Positions 21,224-33,159 are shown, counted from the stretch's first letter. The stretch is DNA of 64,000 bases from Carettochelys insculpta (GCF_033958435.1 NC_134144.1:13138010-13202009), one strand, 5' to 3'. The notes: a model not told the origin generated them from the sequence alone. Program-made: numbers and translations.

Positions 21224-23471
21224 ATGTCGTCCCCCGGTTTTAAAAAGTGCGAATCTTGCTGGGAAGCCATGCCTGCTTCGGATGGCCACAGCAAATGCAT
21301 CCAATGCTTAGGGGAGACGCACGTTCCCCAGAAGTGCTCCCATTGCTCTAAATTAACAAATAGAGCTAGGAAAGATAGAGAGATGAGGCTCAAAATGCTG
21401 CTCTTTGACAAAGCACTTCAGCCTGCCTCATCAGAGAAGCCCCATAAGGAGGGCTCTTCAGGATTGCACAAGAGGAAGGCTGCCTCTTTGACCTCCTCTG
21501 TGCAGAAGAAGAGAAAAGCTTCTCCAGCTTGATTCCTGCCCGTTACCTCTGGGAGCGGGACGAGCGAAACAAAGGGCCCAGGCACGCTGGCTTCTTCTGC
21601 TGAGAAAGCTGCGGCACGTGTACCTGCGCAGGGGCCCACAGTTCTTAAGGAAACGGCACCGAGGGCCATGCAGGCACCGGACAGACCGACACCAGCTACT
21701 GCGGCACTGAGAGGTTCGGCTCCGACGGCACCGGAGCAACACTCGGCACGGAGCCCTACAGGGCCGAGCGAAGCACCCCGAGCGGCACCGAGAACAACGG
21801 CACTGAGCACGGCACCGGGGGCAGCGGAAACTAGCATGGCACCCGCTACGGTGCCAAGCCCTCCGGCACCGATCAGACCTCCAGTGATGCCTGAAAGAGC
21901 AAAAGCTAAAGCAAAGACCCGGCACCGCAGTCCCTCCCCTGAGGTAATTGCGCTGCCATTATCGCCGCCATCCCCCCTGGAGATTCGACGAGCAGCAACA
22001 CCTTCAGCCTGCCACAGACTTCCATCCCCCTTTCTTCAACGTCCATCTCATGGAGTTGCACGCTTCTCACCATCCTCCAGCAGAGACCCCTGTGAGTATC
22101 CTCACAGAGGCTCCCCCCATACGTCGGTGTCATCTCGATGGTCATGGCATTCCCTGCATCACCCTTACGCTTTTGGGTCGTGGTCCAGGTCCCCATCACC
22201 AGGACCCTGTCCCTGTTGCTATGACCGCCACCATTATACGGGACATCAACATAGGAGCTTGGCATCTCATCATAGATCTCCGCTAACTCCTCCTCAACGC
22301 CACAGTGCACAGCTTCCACCTGGGGGAACACCGCAAGTTTCTCAATCAGAGGCTGGATAAAAAGATTTTGAGCCTCACTTCGAAGCTTCAAAAGTGCAAC
22401 CATATGAATACAGCCAGGATCCCGAGGAACTGGAGGAGAGATACCACAGTGATGCCTCCTCATCCTCTCCAGACGAAGCGGTTGTTCCTGAGGACATTTC
22501 TCCCCCAGATGACCTAAAACAATTCCAGGAGCTGTTCAAAAGGGAGCTCAATCTCAGGACATTCAGGTGGCGGAGGTGCAGGAAAAGCACCACAAGCTTC
22601 TTAAAAACCTCAGGCCCCCGTCCTCTTCTAAAATAGCTATACCATTGGACGATGCAATTATGGAGGCAGCCACTAACATATGGCAAACTCCGGCCTCTGC
22701 TCCTCCTACCAACAAAAGGGCAGACAAAAAGTACTTTGTCCCTGCTAAAGGTATGGAATTTTTGTTTAGTCACCCACAGCCAAATTCGCTAGTGGTCGAA
22801 TCCTCTCAACATAGAACCAAAATGTCCCAGTATAAATCTGGGGGACTGGACAAGTATATAAAGAAACTGGATCTCCTTGTTTCACTGCATTGGGACCTCT
22901 GGATCTTCTCGGTAGAAAAGCCTACTCATCATCTACCCTGTTGCTTCGCATGGCTAACAACTACTCCAAACTTGCCGCCCTCATGGACTTCCTCCCGGAG
23001 GATAAGAAGCTGGTCCTTAAGGCAATTGTACAGGAGGGTTACGCGGCTTCTCGAGCAGGAGTCCAGATTGCATTAGATGTAGCGGACACAGCGGCTCGTG
23101 CTGTAGCCACTGCGGTTGTAATACGCAGGGAGTCATGGCTCCACACCTCAGGCATTCCTAAGGAACTACAAGTAAAAATAGCAGACCTTTCTTTTGACAA
23201 AATGAAATTATTTGCCGAATCAACCGACTCAGTCTTGCACTCTAGTAAAGACTCCAGACCAACACTTCGGACTTTGGGGATATACACCCCACCATACAGA
23301 AGGAAAAAGTTTTATCCTGAACAACGCCATTATAGTTACCAACCGCAACGTATCCATTTTCAACGGGGGTATGATCAGGGGCGTCATCAACAGCCACAAT
23401 ACAAGGCCCTTAGACGTCGACCTCAACAAGGCAACGCCTCCTCAGGGCAAAGTATAAGACAGCAGGTTTGA
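21224..23471 (+). pseudogene. gag: DIRS A gag, disrupted
   Basis: The start at 21224 (MSSPGFKKCESCWEAM) opens a cysteine-rich N-terminus with CxxC-type pairs (CESC, CIQC, CSHC), probably a small zinc-binding fold. A proline/alanine/serine-rich middle follows, with a conserved C-terminal half including PPDDLKQFQEL, KRADKKYFVPAKGMEFLF, a VADTAARAVATAVVIRRESW segment and LGIYTPPYRRKKF near the end. The protein should form the particle or bind nucleic acid. Lesions: UGA at 21530-21532 (element C has CGA), UAA at 22358-22360, a frameshift between about 22540 and 22600, and a 32-bp insertion at 22875-22906 that shifts frame. The frames used before and after that insertion differ exactly as 32 bases predict. 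The end at 23471 is the stop after SIRQQV. Confidence 0.85.
22875..22906 (+). other. 32-bp templated insertion in DIRS A gag
   Basis: CTGGATCT occurs at 22867-22874 and again at 22899-22906, enclosing 24 extra bases (22875-22898). The corresponding part of element C has no such insert. The stretch 22872-22901 is identical over 30 bases to 19090-19119 in the antisense LINE tail. Confidence 0.8.
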
Positions 23472-23526
23472 CGGGTATGTTGAGGGTCGCGAAACCAAGA
23501 CCGTATCTCAGTGCCAATCTCAGTAC

Positions 23527-25410
23527 ATGTTCCATCACCGACTCAAGCCATTCTACCCACAATGGAAAAGCATCACTTCGGACAAGTGGGTATTGGAGGT
23601 TGTAAACACGGAATACACGATCCCCTTTCAATCATTACCTCCACCAAATCCTCCCACCGCACCCCTCCTCAGAGACCCCTTTCACCTACCGGAATTAAGG
23701 CGGGAGGTGGACCACCTCCTATTCATAGGGGCGGTGGAGAGAGTACCGGAACAATTTCAAGGCAAAGGTTTCTACTCCAGGTACTTCGTGACAGAGAAGG
23801 AGACAGGAGGGTGGAGACCCATTTTGGATCTACGGGCACTCAACCAATATCTGCGCAAACAGCGCTTCAAGATGACTACGATGGCTTCAATAATCACGGC
23901 ACTAGACGACGGAGATTGATTTGCAGCCCTCGCCTTACAGGATGCGTATTTTCATATCACAATTAATCCAGCGCACAGGCGCTTCCTCTGGTTCATCATC
24001 GGCACAGATCATTTTCAGTACAGAGTCCTTCCATTCAGCCTCTCTTTGGTGCCCAGAGTCTTCACCAAGACCCTAGTGGTCGTGTCAGCATACCTGCACA
24101 GACAGGGTGTTTTCATCTTCCCGTACCTGGACGATTGCCTGCTAAAGGGAGCTTCCCAGGCAGAGGTATTACGGATGATACACATTACCACAAACACATT
24201 TACCTCACTGGGCCTCGTCATCAACTTCTCAAAGTCAAAGACCGACCCCACGCAAAATATAGAATTTATAGGGGCTCGGATAGACTCTGTCATGTCAAGG
24301 GTATATTTGCCCGATGCCCGTTTTCGCGCCATCGAGTCTCTAGTACAACTAATAACATACACCCCCACTGTCTCAGTCCTAACGTGCTTACAACTACTGG
24401 GGCATATGGCGACCACCACGTTTGTGGTACAAAACGCCAGGCTGCACATGCGAGGATTGCAGCATTGGTTGGCAACCATATACAAACCATCAATCCATAC
24501 CGTTCACAAGATGATGTCACTCACAACAGAGGCGCGAAGGTCACTAACATGGTGGGCAAACCCCAAGAATCTACTAACGGGTGCCTTTCTGCCAACCACA
24601 AATTACTGTTTTCATTACAACAGATGCCTCCCGTATGGGATGGGGGGCACACATGGACAACAAAACCACTCAAGGTTTATGGTCCCTGGCAGAGAAGACA
24701 CTGCATATAAACATATTAGAACTCAGAGCAGTGTTCAATGCATGCAGGCATTTTCGGAATTATCTGCGTGGAAAAGTAGTCGGCGTAAATACCGACAACA
24801 CCACCACCATGTTTTATATAAACCGACGGGGGCGGCCAGGTCTCATACACTCTGTGCGGAGGCGGTCCGACTGTGAAACTGGTGCATTGCCAACAATATA
24901 ACCATAAGAGCTTCATACTTACCGGGTGTCCACAACGTAAAGGCGGACCAACTCAGCAGACACTTTGCGCCCACACACAAGTGGCAGATCCATTCAGACC
25001 TGCTTCACCAAGTGTTCCGCAGATGGGGTTTTCCCCAAATCGACTTATTCGCCACTCGCAACAACAAGAAATGTCCCCGATACCGCTCCAGAGCGGGCAT
25101 GGGACAGGGGTCTTTGGGGGACGCCTTCATGATCCCATGGAAGGGCCCTCTACTTTATGCGTTCCCTCCCACAACACTCATACACAAGGTCTTGGAGAAA
25201 GCCAAAAGGGAGAGAGCACGCATGATACTCATAGTCCCAACCTGGGATTGGCAACAATGGTTCCCATTGCTTCTACGCATGGCACAGCATCAGCCGTTTC
25301 CCCTACCAACAGTACCGGACATTCTCACTCAGGCTCGGGGGTCAATACTGCATCCGCACCCGCAGAGACTTCGGCTACAAGCATGGTTAATCCATGGCTC
25401 AGCGCCCTAG
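23527..25410 (+). pseudogene. pol: DIRS A RT / RNase H / Dam-like methyltransferase, disrupted
   Basis: Reverse transcriptase begins near FYPQWKSITSDKWVL (23548) and includes GWRPILDLRALN, the first catalytic Asp in LALQDAYFHI (codon 23941-23943) and YLDD at 24124-24135. RNase H follows with TDAS (Asp codon 24623-24625), LELRAVFNA and NTDNTTTM. Then a region of the type LFATRNNKKCPRY … ILIVPTWDWQQWFP matches the Dam-like methyltransferase module of DIRS elements. It ends LIHGSAP at 25410. Lesions: TGG to TGA at 23917-23919, a 2-nt deletion near 24580, a 1-nt deletion near 24840 and TGG to TGA near 24874. All are inferred by comparison with element C. Catalytic residues of RT and RNase H are otherwise kept. 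Confidence 0.88.
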
Positions 25411-26436
25411 AGACTACATGCTCAGAGGGAGTACAGCAAGTCCTGGAATGTGGTCGGAGGACTTCCACCAGAAAGACTTATGAACACAAATGGTTGCGTT
25501 TTTCCGATTGGTGCTCTTCCAAGCAATTGACACCTCGGGATGCCACTATACCCATGATTCTAGACAACCTGCTACAACTCAAACAAAAGGGACTCTCTCC
25601 ATCCTCTATAAAGATTCATCTGGCGGCTATATCAGCTTTTCGACATGAAGAGGATGGATCAACCATATTTGCCCATCCTGTTGTCTCACGCTTCCTAAAG
25701 GGGTTGGTAAATCTGTACCCCCCTCAGAAACCAATATCACCGTCATGGAGTTTAGACTTAGTTCTACACACACTCTCAGGACCGCCCTTTGAACCATTGG
25801 CTACGGTCCCCCTTCGACTACTTACCATTAAAACGACTCCTCCTGGCAATCACGTCAGCTCGCAGAGTGAGCGAGCTCGCGACCATAATGTCCACACCAC
25901 CCTGCACGATATTCTCAAAGGAGGCGGTGGTCTTACGTTTGCACCCAGCCTTCGTTCCAAAGGTCTCTTCAGATTTTCTTATCAATGAACCAATAGTATT
26001 GCCCTTGTTCTATCCTAAGCCTCACAACTTGAGCAAAGAGGCACAGTTGCACTTACTGGACGTAAGGAGGGCACTGGCCTTCTACATCGATAGAACTAAG
26101 CCATTCCAGAAAACGGACAGACTCCTGGTGTCCATTGCATCCAGGTCAAAAGGGGAAGCACTGTCTTCGCAGAGGATTTCAAATCACATTGTGTCATGCA
26201 TAAGACTGTGTTACGAGCTTCGCAAGACTCCTCTGCCACTTCCGCCCAGGGCCCACTCCACTAGGGTGATGGTGGCGTCGACGGCCTTCTTCAAGGGAAT
26301 CACGCTGAGAGACATCTGCAGAGCGGCGACGTGGTCTTCCTGTGACACCTTCGCCAAGCACTACGCCATGCACAGGATGCTTGATGAGGATACACACCTG
26401 TTGAGAGCAGTCCTTTCAAGGGAAAGCTGCGCATAA
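25257..26436 (+). pseudogene. DIRS A tyrosine recombinase, one frameshift
   Basis: The probable start, ATG 25257, lies inside the methyltransferase frame and is read in a different frame, overlapping by about 150 nt. Element C has the same arrangement. The N-terminal SAM-like core-binding domain has STRKTYEHKWLRF and LSPSSIKIHLAAISAFRH. The catalytic domain shows SARRVSEL (Arg about 25861-25866), HSTR (26254-26265), a conserved TWSS and the nucleophile Tyr in AKHYA (26362-26364). The stop is at 26434-26436. A 2-nt deletion near 25833 separates the two domains into different frames. The enzyme would integrate the circular DNA intermediate. Apart from that indel it looks intact. Confidence 0.9.
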
Positions 26437-26483
26437 ATCGGGTACCCACCTCCTTTTTCGGGGGGGGGTTACTGCTGGGTAGT

Positions 26484-26590
26484 CACCTACTGTGGAGCAC
26501 CCATGGGGACCACTCGAAGAAGAAAGAGAAATTACTCACCTGTGTAGTAACGATGGTTCTTCGAGATGTGTCCCCATGGGTACTCCACTA
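26484..26590 (+). repeat. DIRS A internal complementary region
   Basis: ACCTACTGTGGAGCACCCAT…CACTCGAAGAAG is the reverse complement of the left end. It is joined directly to AAAGAGAAATTACTCACCTG…GATGTGTCCCC, the reverse complement of the right end. The junction therefore records the two termini abutted, as in the circular intermediate, and is the hallmark of DIRS replication. Confidence 0.92.
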
Positions 26591-26646
26591 CCCACCCATT
26601 CCTCCCCACTTCGGAGCTCTGTTTGTGTTTTGCAGAGACGTCCGGA

Positions 26647-26857
26647 GCGGTTGATCAGGAACTGGCGGGGACCGGATCGCGCACGTGACCGTAAGCGCGT
26701 GAAGAGCCGACGCGCATCGGTGCATGCGCGACCCGATGGAGACTGCTGAAGAATTTCCGAGCTGCGGTGCCGGGGCGAGCCCGACACCTACTGTGGAGCA
26801 CCCACGGGGACACATCTCGAAGAACCATCGTTACTACACAGGTGAGTAACTTCTCTT
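26647..26857 (+). repeat. DIRS A right inverted repeat and terminal extension
   Basis: 26647-26822 is the inverse of the left repeat. 26823-26857 (CCATCGTTACTACACAGGTG…) extends beyond it and is complementary only to the internal complementary region. The asymmetry is characteristic of DIRS. Confidence 0.88.
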
Positions 26858-29241
26858 TTGTGGCTTCCAAGGATGCAGAGTTCCTTTTTACACATCCCCA
26901 ACCAATCTTGCTGCTTGTTGAAGCCGTCTGGAACAAAACTAAGTCCTTTCATCCGCTTCCCAGGACAAATTGGAGAAGAAACTGGAACAGCATGGGATGT
27001 AAAGTTTACTCGTTGGGCACTTTTTTGCTGCTGGCGGCCAACTACGTGGCCATGTTGGCCAACTATGACCAACTATTCCAAACTCCAAGTGTTGGTCCCA
27101 GCCCTGCTAGAACAACAGTGCTCAGCTCTCATTATCATGATCTGTGAAGGGCACATCATCACATGTACGGCCCTGCAGTCTGCAATGTACAGTGTGGACA
27201 TGGCGCCCAGAGTCATGGCATCCACAGTCATTATGAGGCGTACATTGTGGCTCAAATCATCAAGGGTCACTAAAGAGTTACAACATACAGTGAAGGATCT
27301 CCCATTTGATAAGCAACATCTATTCGCTCAAAAGACTGAGTCCTCCATTCCGCCAAGGATTCCCATACCACACTCCATACCCTGGGCATGTACATGCCAC
27401 CAGTTAAACAGCCCTGTTACTCCAAATACCAAAGACCACAGGAGCACTCCCAGCCGCAACATCACCAACACCGCTTCAAGCCCTGTCAACAGAACAGGTC
27501 CTAATGATGACGTTCCAATAGGCAGCAACAACAGCAACAGTCCTTGGCATCCAACCCTCCACTTCCCATACAGCAGTTTTGAGGGTGTGATTGGGAGCCT
27601 GAGAGGTTTTTCTGATCCAGCCAATTTATGGTCCAATGATCATCCTTTTCACCATTGCCTTTGGCCCTTTCTCCACTGCTGGGCTGCCATTACCTCAGAC
27701 AAGTGGGTCCTTGAGCTAGTGGCATTTACATGTGCCCTGCCTACCCAACCCTCCATACCTTGTTCCTCTTCAGTGATCCCTCTCACAAGCATCTTCTTGG
27801 CCAAGAGGCCCAACACGTCCTCCACTTGGGAGCCATGGAACCAGTTCCTGAGGAGGTCCGGGGCAGGGGTTTCTACTCTATGTACTTCCTAACCCAAAAG
27901 AAAATGTGGGGATGGAGGCCCAGTCTCAACCTCAGAAAGCTCAACGAGTATGTTCTTTATTGACGGTTCAACATGCTGACTTTTGCTACCATTATTCTGG
28001 CTCTGGACAGAAACAATTGGCTCTCAGCTCTTGACCTACAGGATACCTACTTCCACATTACTATTCTTCCAGTGCACAGACGATTTCTTTGATTCAGGGT
28101 TGGGCCCCACCATTAGCAGCACTGAGTCCTCCCGTTTCAGCTCTCCACTGTGCCCAGGGTTTTCTCCAAGGCTCTGGCAGTCATAGGGGCCTACCTACGT
28201 CAACATGGGGTCATTATTTTCCCCCATTTGAACAATTGTCTCATAAAAGGGCCATCGTTCACCGAGGCCCTTCACATGATGCAAGTCACCACGGAGCTTC
28301 TGTTAAACCTAGGCTTCCACATAAACTACAAGAAGTCCACACTTCACCCTACCCAATCCCTATAGTTCATTGGTGCTCATTGTAACACCACTACCACCAA
28401 GGCCCCACTGCCCCTGCAGAGCTTTCAGACCCTGTGCAATCTCACCTTATTGGTACATTTATCTCCTACAGTAACAGTGCACATATGCTTCAAATTGCTG
28501 GGTCACATGGCCACTACCATCTACATGGTCAGATTAGCCTGGCTTCACATGCACTGTCTTCAGTCATGGCTCGCTACATGCTATGCACTGACCAGAGACA
28601 TGTTGACCAAAACTATGATCATTCCACCACACATCTTTGCCTCTCTTCAGTGGTGATCATGTCCAGGCAACATTCTCGCTGAGATGCCATTCCACCAACT
28701 GCCCCCATCAGTTACACTTACTACAGACGCTTCCCTCATGGGTTGGGAAGCGCATCTCCACTCTCACACTGTGCAAGACAAATGGTCCTTCACCAAACAG
28801 ACACTCCACACCAACCTTTTAGAGCTTCGGGCAGTCCATTCTGTTTGCAAACACTTCCAGAGGTACCTCGTTCACATGTCGGTCAATATCCTTACGGACA
28901 ACTCTACCTGCATGCACTATGTCAACTGTCAGGGTGGGGTTCGGTCTGAGTCCCTGAATACTGAGGCCATAAAATTGTGGACACAGTGCCTCCAGCATTG
29001 CATCACCCCCTCTGCCACAAAACTGCTTGGGGTGTTGAACATCACGGCAGATACTCACAGTCATTCGTTCAGCAATCATCATGAGTGGGAAATCAACACC
29101 ACAGCTCTTCATTGCTTTCGGCTTTGGGGTCAGTTGTGCATGGACTTGTTTGTCACACGAGTCAACAGAGAGTGTCACCTATACTGGTTGAAGGCAGGCC
29201 TGGGCAGACATTCTTTCACAGACATCTTCTCCATCATGTAG
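26858..29241 (+). pseudogene. pol: DIRS B gag C-terminus, RT and RNase H, decayed
   Basis: Gag continues as VASKDAEFLFTHPQP and KVYSLGTFLLLAANYVAML. RT pieces include PVPEEVRGRGFYSMYFLTQK (about 27840-27900) and SKALAVIGAYLRQHGVIIF (28165-28220). The catalytic box is HLNN instead of YLDD at about 28223-28236. RNase H is the best preserved part: TLTTDASLMGWEAHL, LELRAVHSV and ILTDNSTCMHYVN (28684-28930), followed by a fragment of the Dam-like region (LFVTRVNRECHLYWL) that stops at 29241. Multiple stops and frameshifts separate these pieces. Loss of both RT Asp residues rules out activity. Confidence 0.8.
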
Positions 29242-29429
29242 GGCATGCCTCTCCCTTGCCCATTCCCTCCTCTACCTCTGATGCTCAAGGTCAGACTTGA
29301 GTGAGCATGCCTCATCCTCATAGCTGCAACATGGCTGAGACAAACCCAGTACCTTTACCTCTATTGGATGTCCACAGCAGCTCCTTATCCTTTTCCTCCT
29401 CACCATGATCTCCTGTTCCAGAAGTTCGG

Positions 29430-30240
29430 ATGCTCTCTTCAACCACACCCATTCAAGTTACGTCTCCATGTGTGGCTCCTTCGTGGTTCCAAAATGCTGA
29501 GGTCGCATGCGCCGAAAAAATAAAAAGGGTTCTCATTAACAGTAGATGGGAATCTATGCGCAAATCCCATCTCTACGAATGGAAAAGGTTTGTCCGCTGG
29601 ATGGATGCCCACCATCCTCCGCCTCCTTATACTGCACCTCTTCCGGTTCTCCTTGACTGCCTACTGCACCTGTGCGAGTCAGGCAGAAAATGGGGTGTCA
29701 TTCCTTGCCCACCCTATTACCAAACATTTTCTCATGGGCCTGTAAAACACTTTTCTTTCAGTACGCTCTCTGGTCCCTATATGGGACCTTTACCATGTCC
29801 TCACATGCCTCACGAAACCACCATTTGAGCCTTTGGTGACGTGTTCTTGGCTTCACCTGTCCATGAAGGTTTCCTTTCTAGTTGCCATCACATCTGCCAG
29901 AAGGGTCAGGGAGCTCACTGCCCTCGTGGGCGAGCCTCCTATACAGTGTTTACAAAAGACGGGGTCACCCTTTGTCCTAATCTGAAGTTTCTCCCCAAGG
30001 TTCCCTCTCCGTTTCACCTCAGTGAACCTATTCACTTACCAGTGTCTTTTCCTAAGCCACATTCTGAGCTCCTGCGTGCAGCATGGCATATCCTGGATGT
30101 TTGCAGGGCTTTGACCTTTTACATTGACCCCACGAGATCCTGGTGTAAATCTCCCAGACTGTTCCTGTTTTTCGTGGACAGATCCAAAGGCCTACCTGTT
30201 TCATCACAATGGTTGTTCAGGTGGATCTCCTCATGTATCC
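29430..30240 (+). pseudogene. DIRS B tyrosine recombinase, C-terminally deleted
   Basis: A SAM-like domain remnant (KSHLYEWKRFVRWMDAHHPP, LLDCLLHLCESG) lies at 29500-29730 and the first catalytic motif SARRVREL near 29890-29920. A third stretch has FPKPHSELLRAAWHILDV and LTFYIDPTRSW, matching the A recombinase. The HxxR box and the nucleophilic Tyr are missing: after RWISSCI (about 30235) the sequence jumps into the terminal repeat region. The deletion joins the recombinase gene to the internal complementary region. Confidence 0.78.
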
Positions 30241-30530
30241 ACATGTTCTTCAAGATACGTGTCCCTGTGGGTGCCCCACTTTCCTCCCTCCTTCCCCTAC
30301 TTTGGAGCGTCCTGCTCTTTTGTCAAGTAAAGAAGGAACAGAGGAGCCCACGCCACATGCACACCAGAGGGAGTGAGGAGGTGCTTCTGCACATGTGTGG
30401 CATGGGAAACCACGGCTATAGAAAACTCCCTGCGCACCAGCACGAGGACACACCAACACCCAGAGTGGAGTACCCACAGGGACACACATCTCAAAGAACC
30501 ATTGTTACTGCACAAGGTAACTTCATTCTC

Positions 30531-33156
30531 TTGTGGCTGATGCTAACTGTTACGCTAGTGCTAGACCATGGAAGGCATGGGGGTTGCAAATTGCTCTCCA
30601 GTGGGTTCTTTGGAGGGAGAGGCCACAAGACACATGATCTTTGTTTTGCTGCACTTATGGAGCAGAGAAGGTCATCCTTCAAGGTGGATCTAAATTCTAA
30701 AGCAAAACCCTAGTTCTGAATTCTCCTGAAGTTCAGGGAACTCGGGTTTACATCAGTTCTCTAGCACTGTAATGGACTGAACAAAGGCACCCTGGACGCT
30801 GGGAAAGTTTGGATTCAGACACAAGAGGATTGGAACAATCTCTAATCTTCTTCCCCCAATACTGCTTGAAAAGTTGTTTGATCAGTTTTTTACATCTGGG
30901 TTATACTGTCCATAACCAAGCACAAAGAACTCCTGTTAGGCAGCACTGCAAGCAAATTACAGGAGGAAAGCTTCTTTATAGTGGGTAGCTGTTTACTGTG
31001 ATAAAGAGTGCAAGAACGTCTCTGGATTTAATCTCACCTTGTTTTCAGGAAATCCCAAAGTGCAGGTGCATTGAGAATGAAAGTTCTACCATGTAATCGT
31101 CATTAAGATTACATTCCATGATTCCTGTTCTGTGAGCAGAAATAAATTAAGTATGGTACTGATATGAGCACCTTCTCCCTTTCCTTCCCAGAAGTACCCA
31201 GTGGAACAAGAAACTGCTGAGAAACAACTTTCACAATTAGCTATAAGGTCACATTTAGTTCAGCACTATCGGCTAGTTAATTGGCCGATTCTGCTACAGT
31301 TCCCCTTATCTGTGTGCCAACACAGCTTCTAACAAGCCACTAGCTGGGTAATTAATCCTGTCCAGGGGGTTTAGATTCCTGAAGCTAGGGATGATTTAAG
31401 GACCTGCTCCTGTATGCTGTATTTTTCTGTGAAATAAGAAGGTGAAGGTGCACCTCATCTAAAGCTCCTTGAAGAAAGCACTAAGGTCCTTGTGGGTCTG
31501 AACTGCAGAGGTGATGTGCAGAGACATGGCTGTCCCCAAGGAAAACAAGGCTTTTGTCCTGTGAAATGAATCCAACCCAGTATTCAATTTCCTCTTCATG
31601 CTTAATGGTGCTTGACAGATTAGTGGCAAGGAGTTGTCAAAAAAAAAAAGACACTGTGCGAATATAGATTGCTGTAACGAACAAAACGCTAATGAGATGT
31701 AATGATCTTGAATAGGAAATTGAAATAATAAGCTTAAAACTGAACTGTAGTGGAGAGCAGGGGAGAGGAAGAGAGCACGAGGGAACACATGAATGCAGAG
31801 CGGGAGACACATTTTTCCGCAGGAGCACAAGCTGGACGGTTTCTTGAGTGGAGAAGTAGAAGAGGGAGGCTGGAGGATTCAGGCAGTGCAGACACCACAT
31901 TTTAATAGGTGCTGTGCATAGGTGTGTGCCAGAAAACCCTGCGCCAGCACAGAGGGTTTTTGGTTTGGCAGTTGTCTGACCCTAGGGCACCTTCTTTTGA
32001 AAGCTACACAAAGGAGCTGTTGGGCAGACTTTTCCTGACACGCTATGGGAGGCTGCTCCAGGCCCGAGACAAGGGGCCAGGAAAAGGTTCGATTCTATGA
32101 CTGTGTTCCCTCTGATGTGAAAATGGGCCCCTGTGTGCACTCAGACAAGAAGCTGTACCACCAAGCAGCCGGTATGTCACCTGACCCAACTCCAGCTGTG
32201 AGGTACAAAATGAAGTACCCACAACTGGTTTCTCGAGGCAACTCCACCAATGTAAATATCCCATCTGTGGAACCTCGAGCTCCTGACTAACAGTGGAAAT
32301 GTGTTTTAGCAGAGAGAGGGGACACCCCATTTTTGTGGAATGTTGGTTACTGTGGGACTAAAGTGAGCAGCAATGTGTCTGGAAATGAGGGATACCCAAA
32401 TCCAAAAGGAATCCACCTCGGAGGCAATGGGAAAGATGGAATGTGGGGCTGTGGCTGCTTAAAAGTAGAACACAGGTGCATACGTAGATTTGGTCACTCT
32501 TCCCAGCCAGCTCTGCCCATTGATTGCTGGGAAAAAGACTACTTCCATTGTCCACTGCACCAGCCTATCCTCTGGTGAAATTCCCACTGCACAGGCGCAG
32601 CCCACACCGCTTATGCCAGCGGAAGCCAGCATCAATCGGAAGCGAAGGTAGCTCAGTGAAAGCGGTCCAGTTGTTCACCACTGCTAAGAATATGAATAAG
32701 AAAACTAATGGGCTCTCGTGTAGCCAAGATCCAAACCACATAGGACTTTCTGGAGCACTTAGAAGCAAAGGCCCACACAGAGTACAGGAGTAACGTGATG
32801 TAACAGAAATTCTGAGAAGCAAGCAGACACCCACTTTGCACTCAGTGTCTTCAATGAGCTTCAGGGTCAACCCTATGTGGTCTGCAATGTAGTAAAATAG
32901 ACTGGTGGCTTAAAAGCCCAGACAACTAAGGTTATAGCCTGTGGTCTTAGCAGAAGAGGTGAAGACCTCTAGTGAGCGAGGTGTACAATCTCCTAGCCAA
33001 ACACAAAATGAAAGGATGTGGATCTTGCTAGGAGTGCTACCTCAGATTTGAGCTCAGCATCTAAAAGGCTACACTGATTGTGAGCCTCGTTAACAACAGT
33101 GAGAAACCGAGACCATTAACAAAATAAGAACGTATGATCTTTCATTACTAAGTCAC
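30531..33156. other. Unassigned intergenic/intronic sequence
   Basis: No exon or repeat boundary recognised over about 2.6 kb. Frames of 80-120 codons occur but carry no known motif. Confidence 0.5.
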
Positions 33157-33159
33157 TTA

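Larger units (their letters stand above)
20759..26857 (+). mobile_element. DIRS element A (tyrosine-recombinase retrotransposon), near full length
   Basis: A 6.1-kb element with about 175-bp inverted terminal repeats, gag, RT/RNase H/Dam-like region, tyrosine recombinase and an internal complementary region, in the order expected for vertebrate DIRS elements. It splits DIRS B within gag. The B reading resumes directly after it (…KKYF before, VASKDAEFLF after) without a target duplication, as expected when a tyrosine recombinase inserts a circular intermediate. Boundaries are good to about 2-3 bases because CTT is repeated at the junction. Several stops and frameshifts make it inactive, but the general integrity shows it is younger than B. 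Confidence 0.92.
26858..30530 (+). mobile_element. DIRS element B, right part
   Basis: Resumes gag exactly where DIRS A split it, then carries decayed RT, RNase H and recombinase, a partial internal complementary region (about 30242-30290) and the right inverted repeat (about 30370-30528). The right end CAAAGAACCATTGTTACTGC parallels the end of A. Compared with A it is much more diverged, with many stops, so it belongs to an older DIRS lineage. Confidence 0.85.

Noticed and set aside
21530..24876. Cytidine-deaminase hypermutation as the source of stops in DIRS A
   Set aside because: Only a few changes to TGA are visible, with mixed contexts, and small indels are equally common. Too little evidence.
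23527..26436. Endogenous retrovirus or LTR retrotransposon for the RT-bearing elements
   Set aside because: There are no LTRs, protease or DDE integrase. Inverted repeats, an internal complementary region and a tyrosine recombinase identify DIRS.
25257..26436. Phage or integron integrase
   Set aside because: The recombinase lies within a complete DIRS gene order; no attachment site or cassette structure is present.
32045..32290. 81-codon frame as a host exon
   Set aside because: No recognisable family; neighbouring sequence gives no exon structure.
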